In this document: piece after piece, positions 14,141 to 27,632 of the stretch
Numbering within the stretch: position 1 is the first letter of the stretch
Layout of the letters: each line of letters opens with the position of its first letter
Source of the DNA: Rhipicephalus microplus
Taxonomy: Eukaryota; Arthropoda; Arachnida; Ixodida; Ixodidae
Length of the DNA stretch: 64,000 bases
Assembly (NCBI RefSeq): GCF_043290135.1
Contig: NW_027464603.1
Location: 5,185,501 to 5,249,500 of the forward strand
Direction of reading: 5' to 3'
Position numbers and translations under genes: made by a program
Notes under the pieces: model-generated
What the model saw: only the letters and a program-made list of their open reading frames with translations
Database searches by the model: none
What the model was told of the DNA's origin: nothing

Positions 14141-14555
14141 CTAAAAACTCCAACTAGAAACTCGACAACTAGAAACTCCACAACTAGACACTTCGCAACT
14201 AGAAACTCCACAAGTAGACATTCCACAACTAGAAAACTCTGCAACTAGAAACTCCACGAATAGACACTCGAAAACTTGAGACTCCGCAACGACAGACTTC
14301 GCAACTAGAAACTCTGCAACTAGAAACTGCACAGCTAGAAACTTGCAACTGGAAACTCTGCAACTAAAACTCCGCAACTAGAAACTCCACAGCTAGAAAC
14401 TCCACAACTAGAAACTCCACAACTAGAGACTCCACAACTAGAAACTCCATGACTAGAAACTCCACAATTAGAAACTCCACAACTTGAGACTTTGCAACTA
14501 GAAACTCGGCAACTAGAAACTCAAGAACTAGAAACTCCACAACTAGAAACTTCAC
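14141..14555. repeat. Block A, copy 3
   Basis: This is the counterpart of copy 1 at +5,458 bp. Private changes include CACAAGTAGACATTCC near 14211 and CACTCGAAAACTTG near 14266. Confidence 0.85.
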
Positions 14556-16485
14556 AACTAGAAACTACACAACTTGAAACACCACAACTAGATACTCCGC
14601 AACTACAAATTTCACAACAAGAAACTCCACAACTAGAAACTCCATAACTAGAAACTCCACAACTAGAAACTCCACAACTAGAGACTCCATAACTAGGAAC
14701 TCCACAACTGGAAACTCCACAACTACCGACTCCACAACTACAGACTCCACAACCAGATACTCAACTACTAGAGACTCCACAACTAAAAACTCCACAACTA
14801 GAAACTCCACAACTAGAAACTCCACAACTAGAAACTCCGCGACTAGAAACCCAGCAACTAGAAACTCCACAACTAGAATCTCCACAGCTATTAATTCCAC
14901 AACTTGAAACTCCACAACTAGAAACTCCACACTTAGAAACTCCACAACTTGAGACTTCACAACTAGAAACTCGGAAACTAGAAACTCAACAACTAGAAAC
15001 TCCACAACTAGAAACTCCACAACTAGAAACTCCACAACTTGAAACACCACAACTAGATACTCCACAACTACAAATTCCACAACTAGAAACTCCAAATTTA
15101 GAAACTCCGCAACTTGAAACTCCACAACTAGAAACTCCATAACTAGGAACTCCACAACTAGAAACTCCGCAATTAGAAACTCCACAGCTAGAAACTCCAC
15201 AACTCGAAACTCCACAACCAGAAACTCCGCAACTAGAAACTCCGCAACTAGAAACTCCACAACTAGAGACTCCGCAACTATAAACTCCACAACTTGAAAC
15301 TCTGCAACTCGAAACTCTGCAAATAGAAAATTCCCTACTAGAAACTACACAACTACAATCTCCGCAACTCGAAAATCCGCAACTACGAAATCCACAACTA
15401 GAAACTCCACAACTGGGAACTCCACAACTAGAAAATCTACAACTAGAAACTCGAAAACTAAAAACTCCAACTAGAAACTCCACAACTAGAAACTCCACAA
15501 CTAGAAACTCCACAACTAGAATCTCCACAACTTGAAACACCACAACTAGATACTCCACAACTACAAATTCCACAACTAGAAACTGCAAATTTAGAAACTC
15601 CGCAACTTGAAACTCCACAACTAGAAACTCCATAACTAGGAACTCCACAACTAGAAACTCCACAACTACAGACTCCACAACTACAAACTTCACAACTAGA
15701 AACTCCACAACCAGAAACTCCGCAACTATAAACTCCACAACTAGAAGTTCCACAACCAGAGACTCAACAACTAGAGACTCCACAACTAAAAACTCCACAA
15801 CTAGAAGCCCAGCAACTAGAAACTCAACACCTATAAATTCTACAACTTGAAACACCACAACTAGAAACGCAAAAACTAGAAACTCCACACCTAGAAACTC
15901 CGCAACTAGAAACTCCACAACTAGAAACTCCACAACTAGAAACTATGCAACTAGAAACTCCGCAACTAGAAACTCCACAACTAGAAACTCCACAACTAGA
16001 ATCTCCACAACTAGAGACTCCACAACTAGAGACTCCGCAACTAGAAACTCCACAGCTAGAAACTCCGCAACTAGAAACTCCGCAACTAGAAACTCCACAA
16101 CTAGAGACTCCGCAACTATAAACTCCACAACTACAATCTCCGCAACTCGAAACTCCGCAACTACAAAATCCACAACTAGAAACTCCACAACTGGGAACTC
16201 CGCAACTAGAAAATCTACAACTAGAAACTCGAAAACTAAAAACTCCAACTAGAAACTCGACAACTAGAAACTCCACAACTAGAAACTACACAACTAGAAA
16301 CTCCACAACTTGAGACTCCGCAACTAGAAATCTACAACTAGAAACTCTAAAACTAAAAAGTCCAACTGGAAACTGCACAACTAGAAACTCCACACCTATA
16401 AATTCCACAACCTAAAACTCCACAACTAGAAACTCCACAACTAGGAACTCCACAACTAGAAAATCTACAACTAGAAACTTGAAAA

Positions 16486-16707
16486 CTAAAAAATCCAACT
16501 AGAAACACCACAACTAGAAACTCCGCAACTAGAAACTCCACAACTAGACACTTCGCAACTAGAAACTCTACAACTAGAGACTTCACAACTAGAAAACTCC
16601 GCCACTAGAAACTCCACGACTAGACACTCCCCAACTTGAGACTCCGCAACGACAGACTCCGCAACTAGAAACTCTGCAACTAGAAACTCCGAAAGTAGAA
16701 ACTCCAC
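16486..16707. repeat. Block D, copy 3
   Basis: This copy is of the CTAAAAAATCC type with CCGCCACTAG and CCACGACTAGACACTCCC. It is not followed by the segment that follows D at 27411. Confidence 0.8.
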
Positions 16708-17172
16708 AGCTAGAAACTTGCAACTAGAAACTCTGCAACTAGAAACTCCACAGCTAGAAACTCCACAACTAGAGACTCCACAACTAGAAACTCCATGACT
16801 TGAACCTCCACAACTAGAGACTCCACAACTAGAAACTCCACCACTTGAGACTCCATAACTAAAAATTCCACAACTACGAACCTCACAACTTGAAACTCCA
16901 CAACTAGAGACTGCACAACTAGAAACTCCGCAACTAGAAACTCCACAGCTAGAAACTCCGCAACTAGAAACTCCACAACTAGAGACTCCGCAACTCTAAA
17001 CTCCCCAATTTGAACTCTGCAACTCGAAACTTGGCAACTAAAAAATCCCCAACTAGAAACTACACAACCTGAATTTCCGCAACTCGAAACTCCTCAACTA
17101 CAAAATCCACAACTAGAAACTCCACAACTGGGAACTCCGCAACTAGAAAATCTACAACTAGAAACTCGAAAA

Positions 17173-17439
17173 CTAAAAACTACAACTAGAATCTCCACAA
17201 CTAGAAACTCAAACAACTAGAAACTCCAAAACTAGAAACTCCACAACTAGACATTTCGCAACTAGAAACTCCACAACTAGACACTCCACAACTAGAAAAC
17301 TCCGCAACTAGAAACTCCACGACTGGACACTCCACAACTTGAGACTCCGCAAGACAGACTCCGCAACTAGAAACTCTGCACCTAGAAACTGCACAGCTAG
17401 AAACTTGCAACTCGAAACTCTGAACTCGAAACTCCGCAA
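17173..17439. repeat. Block B, copy 4, with two compensating 1-bp indels
   Basis: An extra base near 17209 (CTCAAACAACTAG) and a missing base near 17352 (GCAAGACAG) cancel, so the block is still 267 bp. Confidence 0.8.
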
Positions 17440-18876
17440 CTAGAAACTCCACAGCTAGAAACTCCACAACTAGAAACTCCACAACTAGAGACTCCACAAC
17501 TTGAAACTCCACAACTAAAAACTCCACAACTACAGACTCCACAACTACAAACTTCACAACTAGAAACTCCACAACCAGAAACTCCACAACTAGAAACTCC
17601 ACAACTAGAAATTCCACAACCAGATACTCAACTACTAGAGACTCCACAACTAAAAACTCCACAACTAGAAACTCCACAACTAGAAACTCCACAACTAGAA
17701 ACTCCGCGACTAGAAACCCAGCAACTAGAAACTCCACAACTATAATCTCCACAGCTATTAATTCCACAACTTGAAACTCCACAACTAGAAACTCAACAAC
17801 TAGAAACTCCACAACTAGAAACTCCACAACTAGAAACTCCACAACTTGAAACACCACAACTATATACTCCACAACTACAAATTCCACAACTAGAAACTCC
17901 AAATTTAGAAACTCCGCAACTTGAAACTCCACAACTAGAAACTCCATAACTAGGAACTCCACAACTAGAAACTCCGTAACTAGAAACTCCACAGCTAGAA
18001 CGTCCACAACTAGAAACTCCGCAACTAGAAACTCCGCAATTAGAAACTCCACAACTAGAGACTCCACAACTAGAGACTGCACAACTAGAGACTCCTCAAC
18101 TAGAAACTCCATAGCTAGAAACTCCGCAACTAGAAACTCTACAACTAGAGACTCCGCAATGCTAAACTCTACAACTTGAAACTCTGCAACTACAAAATCC
18201 ACAACTAGAAACTCCACAACTGGGAACTCCGCAACTAGAAAATCTACAACGAGAAACTCGAAAACTAAAACTCCAACTAGAAACTCCACAACTAGAAACT
18301 CCACAACTAAAAACTCCACAACTAGACACTTCGCAACTAGAAAACTCCGCAATTAGAAACTCCACGACTAGACACTCCACAACTTGAGACTTCGCAACGA
18401 CAGACTCCGCAACTAGAAACTTTGCAACTAGAACCTGCACAGCTAGAAACTTGCAACTCGAAACTCTGCAACTAGAAACTCCGCAACTAGAAACTTCACA
18501 GCTAGAAACTCCACAACTAGAAACTCCACAACCAGAAACTCCGCAACTAGAAACTCCGCAACTAGAAACTCCACAACTAGAGACTCCGCAACTATAAACT
18601 CCACAACTTGAAACTCTGCAACTCGAAACTCTGCAAATAGAAAATTCCCTACTAGAAACTACACAACTACAATCTCCGCAACTCGAAAATCCGCAACTAC
18701 AAAATCCACAACTATAAACTCAACAACTAGAAACTCCACAACTAGGAACTTCACAACTAGAAACTCCACAACTTGAAACATCACAACTAGATACTCCGCA
18801 ACTATAAATTCCAACACTAGAAACTCCACAACTAGAAACTCCATAACTAGAAACTCCGCAACTAGAAACTCCACAA

Positions 18877-19113
18877 CTAGACTCCATAACTAGGAACTCC
18901 ACAACTACAGACTCCACAACTACAAACTTCGCAACTAGAAACTCCACAACCAGAAACTCCGCAACTAGAAAATCTACAACTAGAAACTCGAAAACTAAAA
19001 ACTGCAACTACAAACTCCACAACTAGAAACTCCACAACTAGAAACTCCACAACTAGACACTTCGCAACTAGAAGCTCCACACCTAGACACTCCACAACTA
19101 GAAAACTCCGCAA
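18877..19113. repeat. Block F, copy 2
   Basis: This is the 237-bp counterpart of 802-1038. At its left edge, near 18880, one monomer is 2 bp short (AACTAGACTCCAT in place of AACTAGAGACTCCAT). Confidence 0.75.
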
Positions 19114-19547
19114 CTAGAAACTCCACGACTAGACACTCCAAAACTTGAGACTCCTCAACGACAGACTTCGCAACTAGAAACTCTGCAACTAAAACTCCGC
19201 AACTAGAAACTCCACAGCTAGAAACTCTACAACTAGAAACTCCATAACTAGAGACCCCACAACTAGAAACTCCATGACTAGAAACTCCACAATTAAAAAC
19301 TCCACAACTTGAGACTTTGCAACTAGAAACTCGGCAACTAGAAACTCAACAACTAGAAACTCCACAACTAGAAACTTCACAACTTGAAACACCACAACTA
19401 GATACTCCGCAACTACAAATTCCACAACTAGAAACTCCACAACTAGAGACTCCATAACCAGGAACTCCACAACTAGAAACTCCACAACTACAGACTCCAC
19501 AACTACAGACTCCACAACTAGAAACTCCACAGCAAGAGACTCCACAA

Positions 19548-19829
19548 CTAGAAACTCTCCACAACTACGAACTCCACAACTACGAACCCGACAACTAGAA
19601 ACTCCACAACTAAAAACTCCGCAACTAGAAACTCCACAACTGGAAACACCACAACTAGAATCTCCACAACTTGAAACTCCACAACTACGAACCTCACAAC
19701 TAGAAACTCCACAACTACAAACTCCACAACTTGAGACACCGCAACTAGAAATCTACAACTAGAAACTCGGAAACCAGAAAGTACAAATAGAAACTGCACA
19801 ACTAGAAACTCCACACCTATAAATTCTAC
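19548..19829. repeat. Block C, copy 3
   Basis: It has TACGAACCCGAC where copies 1 and 2 have TACCAACCCGAC, and GTACAAATAG instead of GTACAACTAG. Confidence 0.8.
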
Positions 19830-19906
19830 AACTTAAAACTCCACAACTAGAAACTCCACAACTAGGAACTCCGCAACTAGAAAATCTACAACTAGAAACT
19901 TGAAAA

Positions 19907-20128
19907 CTAAAATATCAAACTAGAAACACCACAACTAGAAACTCCACAACTAGAAACTCTACAACTAGACACTTCGCAACTGGAAACTCCACAACTAGAG
20001 ACTTCACAACTAGAAAACTCCACAACTATAAACTCCACGGCTAGACACTCCCCAACTTGAGACTCCACAACGACAGACTCCGCAACTAGAAACTCTGCAA
20101 CTAGAAACTCCGAAAGTAGAAACTCCAC
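19907..20128. repeat. Block D, copy 4
   Basis: This copy is of the CTAAAATATCAA type with a private CGCAACTGGAAACTCC near 19976. Confidence 0.8.
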
Positions 20129-21268
20129 AGCTAGAAACTTGCAACTAGAAACTCTGCAACTAGAAACTCCACAGCTAGAAACTCCACAACTAGAGACTCC
20201 ACAACTAGAAACTCCATGACTAGAACCTCCACAACTAGAGACTCCACAACAAGAAACTCCACAACTTAAGACTCCACAACTAGAAATTCCACAACTATGA
20301 ACCTCACAACTTGAAACTCCACAACTAGAAACTCCACAGCTACAGACTCCACAACTAGAAACTCCACAACCAGAAACTCCGCAACTATAAACTCCACAAC
20401 TAGAAGTTCCACAACCAGAGACTCAACAACTAGAGACTCCACAACTAGAGACTCCACAACTAAAAACTCCACAGCCAGAAACTCCACAACTAGAAACTCC
20501 ACAACTAGAAATTCCGCAAATAGAAACCCAGCAACTAGAAACTCCACAACTAGAATCTCCACACCTATTAATTCCACAACTTGAAACTCCACAACTAGAA
20601 ACTCCACAACTACAGACTCCACAACTACAAACATCACAACTTGAAACTCCACAACCAGAAACTCCGCAACTAGAAACTCCACAACTAGAAATTCCACAAC
20701 CAGAGACTCAACAACTAGAGACTCCACAACTGAAAACTCCACAGCTAGAAACCCCACAACTAGAAACTCCGCAAATAGAAACCCAGCAACTAGAAACTCC
20801 ACAACTAGAAACTCCACAACTAGAAACTCTACAACTAGAAACTATGCAACTAGAAACTCCGCAACTAGAAACTCCACAGCTAGAACGTCCGCAACTAGAA
20901 ACTCTGCAACTAGAAACTCCGCAATTAGAAACTCCACAGCTAGAAACTCCGCAATTAGAAACTCCACAGCTAGAAACTCTACAACTAGAGACTCCACAAC
21001 TAGAGACTGCACAACTAGAAACTCCGCAGCTAGAAACTCCACAGCTAGAAACTCCGCAACTAGAAACTCCACAACTAGAGACTCCGCAACTCTAAACTCC
21101 ACAATTTGAACTCTGCAACTCGAAACTTGGCAACTAAAAAATCCCCAACTAGAAACTACACAACCTGAATTTCCGCAACTCGAAACTCCTCAACTACAAA
21201 ATCCACAAATAGAAACTCCACAACTGGGAACTCCGCAACTAGAAAATCTACAACTAGAAACTCGAAAA

Positions 21269-21536
21269 CTAAAAACTACAACTAGAATCTCCACAACTAG
21301 AAACTCACACAACTAGAAACTCCAAAACTAGAAACTCCACAACTAGACATTTCGCAACTAGAAACTCCACAACTAGACACTCCACAACCAGAAAACTCCG
21401 CAACTAGAAACTCCACGACTGGACACTCCACAACTTGAGACTCTGCAATGACAGACTCCGCAACTAGAAACTCTGCACCTAGAAACTGCACAGCTAGAAA
21501 CTTGCAACTCGAACCTCTGAACTCGAAACTCCGCAA
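21269..21536. repeat. Block B, copy 5
   Basis: It carries an extra base near 21303 (CTCACACAACTAG, close to the place where copy 4 has its extra base), CTCTGCAATGACAG and CGAACCTCTGAAC. Confidence 0.78.
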
Positions 21537-23157
21537 CTAGAAACTCCACAGCTAGAAACTCCACAACTAGAAACTCCACAACTAGAGACTCCACAACTTG
21601 AAACTCCACAACTAAAAACTCCACAACTACAGACTCCACAACTACAAACTTCACAACTAGAAACTCCACAACCAGAAACTCCGCAACTAGAAACTCCACA
21701 ACTAGAAATTCCACAACCAGAGACTCAACAACTAGAGACTCCACAACTAAAAACTCCACAGGTAGAAACCCCACAACTAGAAACTCCACAACTAGAAACT
21801 CCGCGACTAGAAACCCAGCAACCAGAAACTCCACAACTAGAATCTCCACAGCTAATAATTCCACAACTTGAAACTCCACAACTAGAAACTCCACACCTAG
21901 AAACTCCACAACTTGAGACTTCACAACTAGAAACTCGGCAACTAGAAACTCAACAACTAGAAACTCCACAACTAGAAACTCCACAACTAGAAACTCCACA
22001 ACTTGAAACACCACAACTAGATACTCCACAACTACAAATTCCACAACTAGAAACTCCAAATTTAGAAACTCCGCAACTTGAAACTCCACAACTATAAACT
22101 CCATAACTAGGAACTCCACAACTAGAAACTCCGCAACTAGAAACTCCACAGCTAGAACGTCCGCAACTAGAAACTCTGCAACTAGAAACTCCGCAATTAG
22201 AAACTCCACAACTAGAGACTCCACAACTAGAGACTGCACAACTAGAGACTCCTCAACTAGAAACTCCATAGCTAGAAACTCCGCAACTAGAAACTCTACA
22301 ACTAGAGACTCCGCAATGCTAAACTCCACAACTTGAAACTCTGCAACTACAAAATCCACAACTAGAAACTCCACAACTGGGAACTCCGCAACTAGAAAAT
22401 CTACAACGAGAAACTCGAAAACTAAAACTCCAACTAGAAACTCCACAACTAGAAACTCCACAACTAAAAACTCCACAACTAGACACTTCGCAACTAGAAA
22501 ACTCCGCAATTAGAAACTCCACGACTAGACACTCCACAACTTGAGACTTTGCAACGACAGACTCCGCAACTAGAAACTTTGCAACTAGAACCTGCACAGC
22601 TAGAAACTTGCAACTCGAAACTCTGCAACTAGAAACTCCGCAACTAGAAACTCCACAGCTAGAACCTCCACAACTAGAAACTCCACAACCAGAAACTCCA
22701 CAACTTGAAACTCTGCAACTCGAAACTCTGCAAATAGAAAATTCCCTACTAGAAACTACACAACTACAATCTCCGCAACTCGAAAATCCGCAACTACAAA
22801 ATCCACAACTAGAAACTCAACAACTAGAAACTCCACAACTAGGAACTTCACAACTAGAAACTCCACAACTTGAAACATCAAAACTAGATACTCCGCAACT
22901 ACAAATTCCAACACTAGAAACTCCACAACTAGAAACTCCATAACTAGAAACTCCGCAACTAGAAACTCCACAACAAGACTCCATAACTAGGAACTCCACA
23001 ACTAGAAACTCCACAACTACAGACTCCACAACTACAGACTCCACAACTAGAAACTCCACAGCTAGAGACTCCACAACTAGAAATTCTACAACTAGAAACT
23101 CCACAACTACGAACCTCACAACTAGAAACTCCACAAGTAGAAACTCCACAACTTGGG

Positions 23158-24139
23158 ACTTCGCAACTTTAAACTCCACAACTAGAAACTCCACAACTAG
23201 AAACTTCACAACTACGAACCTCACAACTAGAAACTCCACAACTAGAAACTCCGCAACTAGACAATCCACAGCTAGACGTTCCACAACTTGAGACTTCGCA
23301 ACTAGACACTCGGCAACTAGAAACTCCACCACTAGAAACTCCACAACTAGAAACTCCACAAATTGAAACACCACAACTAGATACTCCACAATTACAAATT
23401 CCACAAATTGACACAACTAGAAACTCCGCAACTAGAAACTCCGCAACTAGAAACTCCACAACTAGAGACTCCATAACTTGAAACACCACAACTAGATACT
23501 CCACAGCTACAAATTCCACATCTAGAAACTCCAAATTTAGAAACTCCGCAACTAGAAACTTTGCAACTTAAACTCCACAACTAGACACTCCATAACTAGG
23601 AACTCCACAACAAGAAACTCCACAACTACAGACTCCACAACTACAAACTCCACAACTAGAAACTCCACAACTGGAAACTCCGAAACTAGAAACTCCACAA
23701 CTAGAAACTCTACAACTTGAAACACCACAACTAGATACTCCACAACTACAAATTCCACGACTAGAAACTCCAAATTTAGAAACTCCGCAACTAGAAACTC
23801 CGCAACTTAAAACTCCACAACTAGAGACTCCATAACTAGGAACTCCACAACTGGAAACTCCACAACTACAGACTCCACAACTACAAACTTCGCAACTAGA
23901 AACTCCACAACCAGAAACTCCGCAACTAGAAAATCTACAACTAGAAACTCGAAAACTAAAAACTGCAACTACAAACTCCACAACTAGAAACTCCACAACT
24001 AGAAACTCCACAACTAGACACTCCACAACTAGAAAACTCCGCAACTAGAAACTCCACGACTAGACACTCCAAAACTTGAGACTCCTCAACGACAGACTTC
24101 GCAACTAGAAACTCTCAACTAAAACTCCGCAACTAGAAA
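23158..24139. repeat. Left-edge-type segment, copy 2
   Basis: This is the partner of 1-1164. It carries the same TTGACACAACTAG phase shift at 23408 and the same order of variants, but is about 180 bp shorter. Near 24115 it has a local 2-bp loss (CTCTCAACTAAAAC instead of CTCTGCAACTAAAAC), which shifts the monomer register. Confidence 0.72.
23838..24044. repeat. Block F, copy 3 (two monomers shorter)
   Basis: The marker AACTGCAACTAC sits at 23961. The block is 30 bp (two monomers) shorter than the other two F copies: the stretch holding the TTCGCAACTAGAAGCTCC variants is missing on the right side. Confidence 0.7.
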
Positions 24140-24447
24140 CTCCATAACTAGAGACCCCACAACTAGAAACTCCATGACTAGAAACTCCACAATTAGAAAC
24201 TCCACAACTTGAGACTTTGCAACTAGAAACTCGGCAACTAGAAACTCAACAACTAGAAACTCCACAACTAGAAACTTCACAACTTGAAACACCACAACTA
24301 GATACTCCGCCACTACAAATTCCACAACTAGAAACTCCACAACTAGACACTCCATAACCAGGAACTCCACAACTAGAAACTCCACAACTACAGACTCCAC
24401 AACTACAGACTCCACAACTAGAAACTCCACAGCTAGAGACTCCACAA

Positions 24448-24729
24448 CTAGAAACTCTCCACAACTACGAACTCCACATCTACGAACCCGACAACTAGAA
24501 ACTCCACAACTAAAAACTCCGCAACTGGAAACTCCACAACTGGAAACACCACAACTAGAATCTCCACAACTTGAAACTCCACAACTACGAACCTCACAAC
24601 TAGAAACTCCACAACTACAAACTCCACAACTTGAGACACCGCAACTAGAAATCTACAACTAGAAACTCGGAAACCAGAAAGTACAAATAGAAACTGCACA
24701 ACTAGAAACTCCACACCTATAAATTCCAC
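24448..24729. repeat. Block C, copy 4
   Basis: It carries CACATCTACGAACCCG, also found in the copies at 31004, 35363 and 39016, plus a private CCGCAACTGGAAACTCC near 24519. Confidence 0.83.
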
Positions 24730-24806
24730 AACTTAAAACTCCACAACTAGAAACTCCACAACTAGGAACTCCGCAACTAGAAAATCTACAACTAGAAACT
24801 TGAAAA

Positions 24807-25028
24807 CTAAAATATCAAACTAGAAACACCACAACTAGAAACTCCACAACTAGAAACTCTACAACTAGACACTTCGCAACTAGAAACTCCACAACTAGAG
24901 ACTTCACAACTAGAAAACTCCACAACTATAAACTCCACGGCTAGACACTCCCCAACTTGAGACTCCACAACGACAGACTCCGCAACTAGAAACTCTGCAA
25001 CTAGAAACTCCGAAAGTAGAAACTCCAC
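24807..25028. repeat. Block D, copy 5
   Basis: This copy is of the CTAAAATATCAA type, with CCACGGCTAGACACTCCC. Confidence 0.82.
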
Positions 25029-26439
25029 AGCTAGAAACTTGCAACTAGAAACTCTGCAACTAGAAACTCCACAGCTAGAAACTCCACAACTAGAAACTCC
25101 ACAACTAGAGACTCCACAACTAGAAACTCCATGACTAGAACCTCCACAACTAGAGACTCCACAACAAGAAACTCCACAACTTAAGACTCCACAACTAGAA
25201 ATTCCACAACTATGAACCTCACAACTTGAAACTCCACAACTAGAAACTCCACAGCAACAGACTCCACAACTAGAAACTCCACAACCAGAAACTCCGCAAC
25301 TATAAACTCCACAACTAGAAGTTCCACAACCAGAGACTCAACAACCAGAGACTCCACAACTAGAGACTCCACAACTAAAAACTCCACAGCCAGAAACTCC
25401 ACAACTAGAAACTCCACAACTAGAAATTCCGCAAATAGAAACCCAGCAACTAGAAACTCCACAACTAGAATCTCCACACCTATTAATTCCACAACTTGAA
25501 ACTCCACAACTAAAAACTCCGCAACTAGAAACTCCACACCTAGAAACTCCGCAACTAGAAACTCCACAACTAGAAACTCCAAAACTAGAAACTCCACAAC
25601 TTGAAACACCACAACTATATACTCCACAACTACAAATTCCACAACTAGAAACTCCAAATTTAGAAACTCCGCCACTTGAAACTCCACAACTAGAAACTCC
25701 ATAACTAGGAACTCCACAACTAGAAACTCCACAACTACAGACTCCACAACTACAAACATCACAACTAGAAACTCCACAACCAGAAACTCCGCAACTATAA
25801 ACTCCACAACTAGAAGTTCCACAACCAGAGACTCAACAACTAGAGACTCCACAACTAAAAACTCCACAACTAGAAACTCCACAACTAGAAACTCCACAAC
25901 TAGAAACCCAGCCACTAGAAACTCAACATCTATAAATTCTACAACTTGAAACACCACAACTAGAAACGCAAAAACTAGAAACTCCACACCTAGAAACTCC
26001 GCAACTAGAAACTCCACAACTAGAAACTCCACAACTAGAAACTCCACAACTAGAAACTATGCAACTAGAAACTCCGCAACTAGAAACTCCACAGCTAGAA
26101 CGTCCGCAACTAGAAACTCTGCAACTAGAAACTCCGCAACTAGAAACTCCAACGCTAGAAAGTCCACAACTAGAAACTCCACAACTAGAATCTCCACAAC
26201 TAGAGACTCCACAACTAGAGACTCCGCAACTAGAAACTCCACAACTAGAGACTCCGCAACTATAAACTCCACAACTTGAAACTCTGCAACTCGAAACTCT
26301 GCAACTAGAAAATTCCCAACTAGAAACTACACAACTACAATCTCCGCAACTCGAAACTACGCAACTACTAAATTCACAACTAGAAACTCCACAACTGGGA
26401 ACTCCGCAAATAGAAAATCTACAACTAGAAACTCGAAAA

Positions 26440-26854
26440 CTAAAAACTCCAATTAGAAACTCGACAACTAGAAACTCCACAACTAGACACTTCGCAACTA
26501 GAAACTCCACAACTAGACAATCCAAAACTAGAAAACTCTGCAACTAGAAACTGCACGAATAGACACTCCAAAACTTGAGACTCCGCAACGACCGACATCG
26601 CAACTAGAAACTCTGCAAGTAGAAACTGCACAGCTAGAAACTTGCAACTGGAAACTCTGCAACTAAAACTCCGCAACTAGAAACTCCACAGCTAGAAACT
26701 CCACAACTAGAAACTCCATAACTAGAGACTCCACAACTAGAAACTCCATGACTAGAAACTCCACAATTAGAAACTCCACAACTTGAGACTTTGCAACTAG
26801 AAACTCGGCAACTAGAAACTCAAGAACTAGAAACTCCACAACTAGAAACTTCAC
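26440..26854. repeat. Block A, copy 4 (most divergent)
   Basis: Private changes include CCAATTAGAAACTCG at the left edge, AGACAATCCAAAACTAG, CGACCGACATCGC and CTGCAAGTAG. The length remains 415 bp. Confidence 0.85.
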
Positions 26855-27410
26855 AACTAGAAACTACACAACTTGAAACACCACAACTAGATACTCCGCA
26901 ACTACAAATTCCACAACTAGAAACTCCACAACTAGAAACTCCATAACTAGAAACTCCACAACTAGAAACTCCACAACTAGAGACTCCATAACTAGGAACT
27001 CCACAACTGGAAACTCCACAACTACCGACTCCACAACTACAGACTCCACAATTAGAAACTCCACAGCTAGAGACTCAACAACTAGAAACTCTCCACAACT
27101 ACGAACCCCTCAACTACGAACCCAACCACTAGAAACTCCACAACTAAAAACTCCACAACTAGAAACTCCACAACTTAAGACTTCGCAACTAGAAACTCCA
27201 CAACTAGAAACTACACAACTAGAAACTCCACAACTTGAGATTCCGCAACTAGAAATCTACAACTAGAAACTCGAAAACTAAAAAGTCCAACTGGAAACTG
27301 CACAACTAGAAACTCCACACCTATAAATTCCACAACCTAAAACTCCACAACTAGAAACTCCACAACTAGGAACTGCGCAACTAGAAAATCTACAACTAGA
27401 AACTTGAAAA

Positions 27411-27632
27411 CTAAAAAATCCAACTAGAAACACCACAACTAGAAACTCCGCAACTAGAAACTCCACAACTAGACACTTCGCAACTAGAAACTCCACAACT
27501 AGAGACTTCACAACTAGAAAACTCCGTCACTAGAAACTCCACGACTAGACACTCCCCAACTTGAGACTCCGCAACGACAGACTCCGCAACTAGAAACTCT
27601 GCAACTAGAAACTCCGAAAGTAGAAACTCCAC
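27411..27632. repeat. Block D, copy 6
   Basis: This copy is of the CTAAAAAATCC type, with a private CCGTCACTAG where sister copies have CCGCCACTAG. Confidence 0.82.

Larger units (their letters stand above)
10983..16280. repeat. 5.4-kb segment duplication, copy 2
   Basis: It begins at a visible fusion: block A of copy 1 ends with ACTACACAACTTGAAAC and continues directly into the sequence type seen at 5541. The match is close to about 15.69 kb. It resumes near 16.1-16.28 kb with the offset increased by a net 225 bp (15 monomers). The second internal block A is missing after 16276. Confidence 0.78.
16281..18876. repeat. Mixed satellite region with blocks D and B
   Basis: The part from 16353 to about 16700 matches 27278-27632 at an offset of 10,925 bp. 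The part from 17173 to 18352 is a further copy of the 6.25-7.47 and 11.70-12.93 kb type. It carries two single-base length changes: an extra base near 17209 (CTCAAACAACTAG) and a missing base near 17352 (GCAAGACAGAC). Confidence 0.7.
19114..23157. repeat. Mixed satellite region between F copies 2 and 3
   Basis: This stretch runs from the end of block F through C (19548) and D (19907), then into monomers like those of the 2.0-3.3 kb segment, block B (21269), and a copy of the 17.4-18.4 kb type (21.5-22.6 kb). It contains no non-satellite sequence. A short monomer near 22971 (CACAACAAGACTCCATAAC) shifts the register. Confidence 0.72.
24140..26439. repeat. 6.56-kb-offset segment, copy 1
   Basis: It starts at the marker CTCCATAACTAGAGACCCC, which also occurs at 1165, 19240, 30771, 35055 and 38708. 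It contains block C (24448) and block D (24807), and matches 30771-32995. The offset is 6,631 bp at the start and 6,556 bp from about 24.45 kb, because copy 2 lacks 75 bp (five monomers) near 30868. Confidence 0.82.

Noticed and set aside
20844..21095. QLETP-type open frames on the + strand as proline/threonine-rich surface protein genes
   Set aside because: They begin at chance ATG variants (ACTATGCAAC) and have no signal peptide, no promoter context and no non-repeat domain. The same DNA encodes VVEFL on the other strand.
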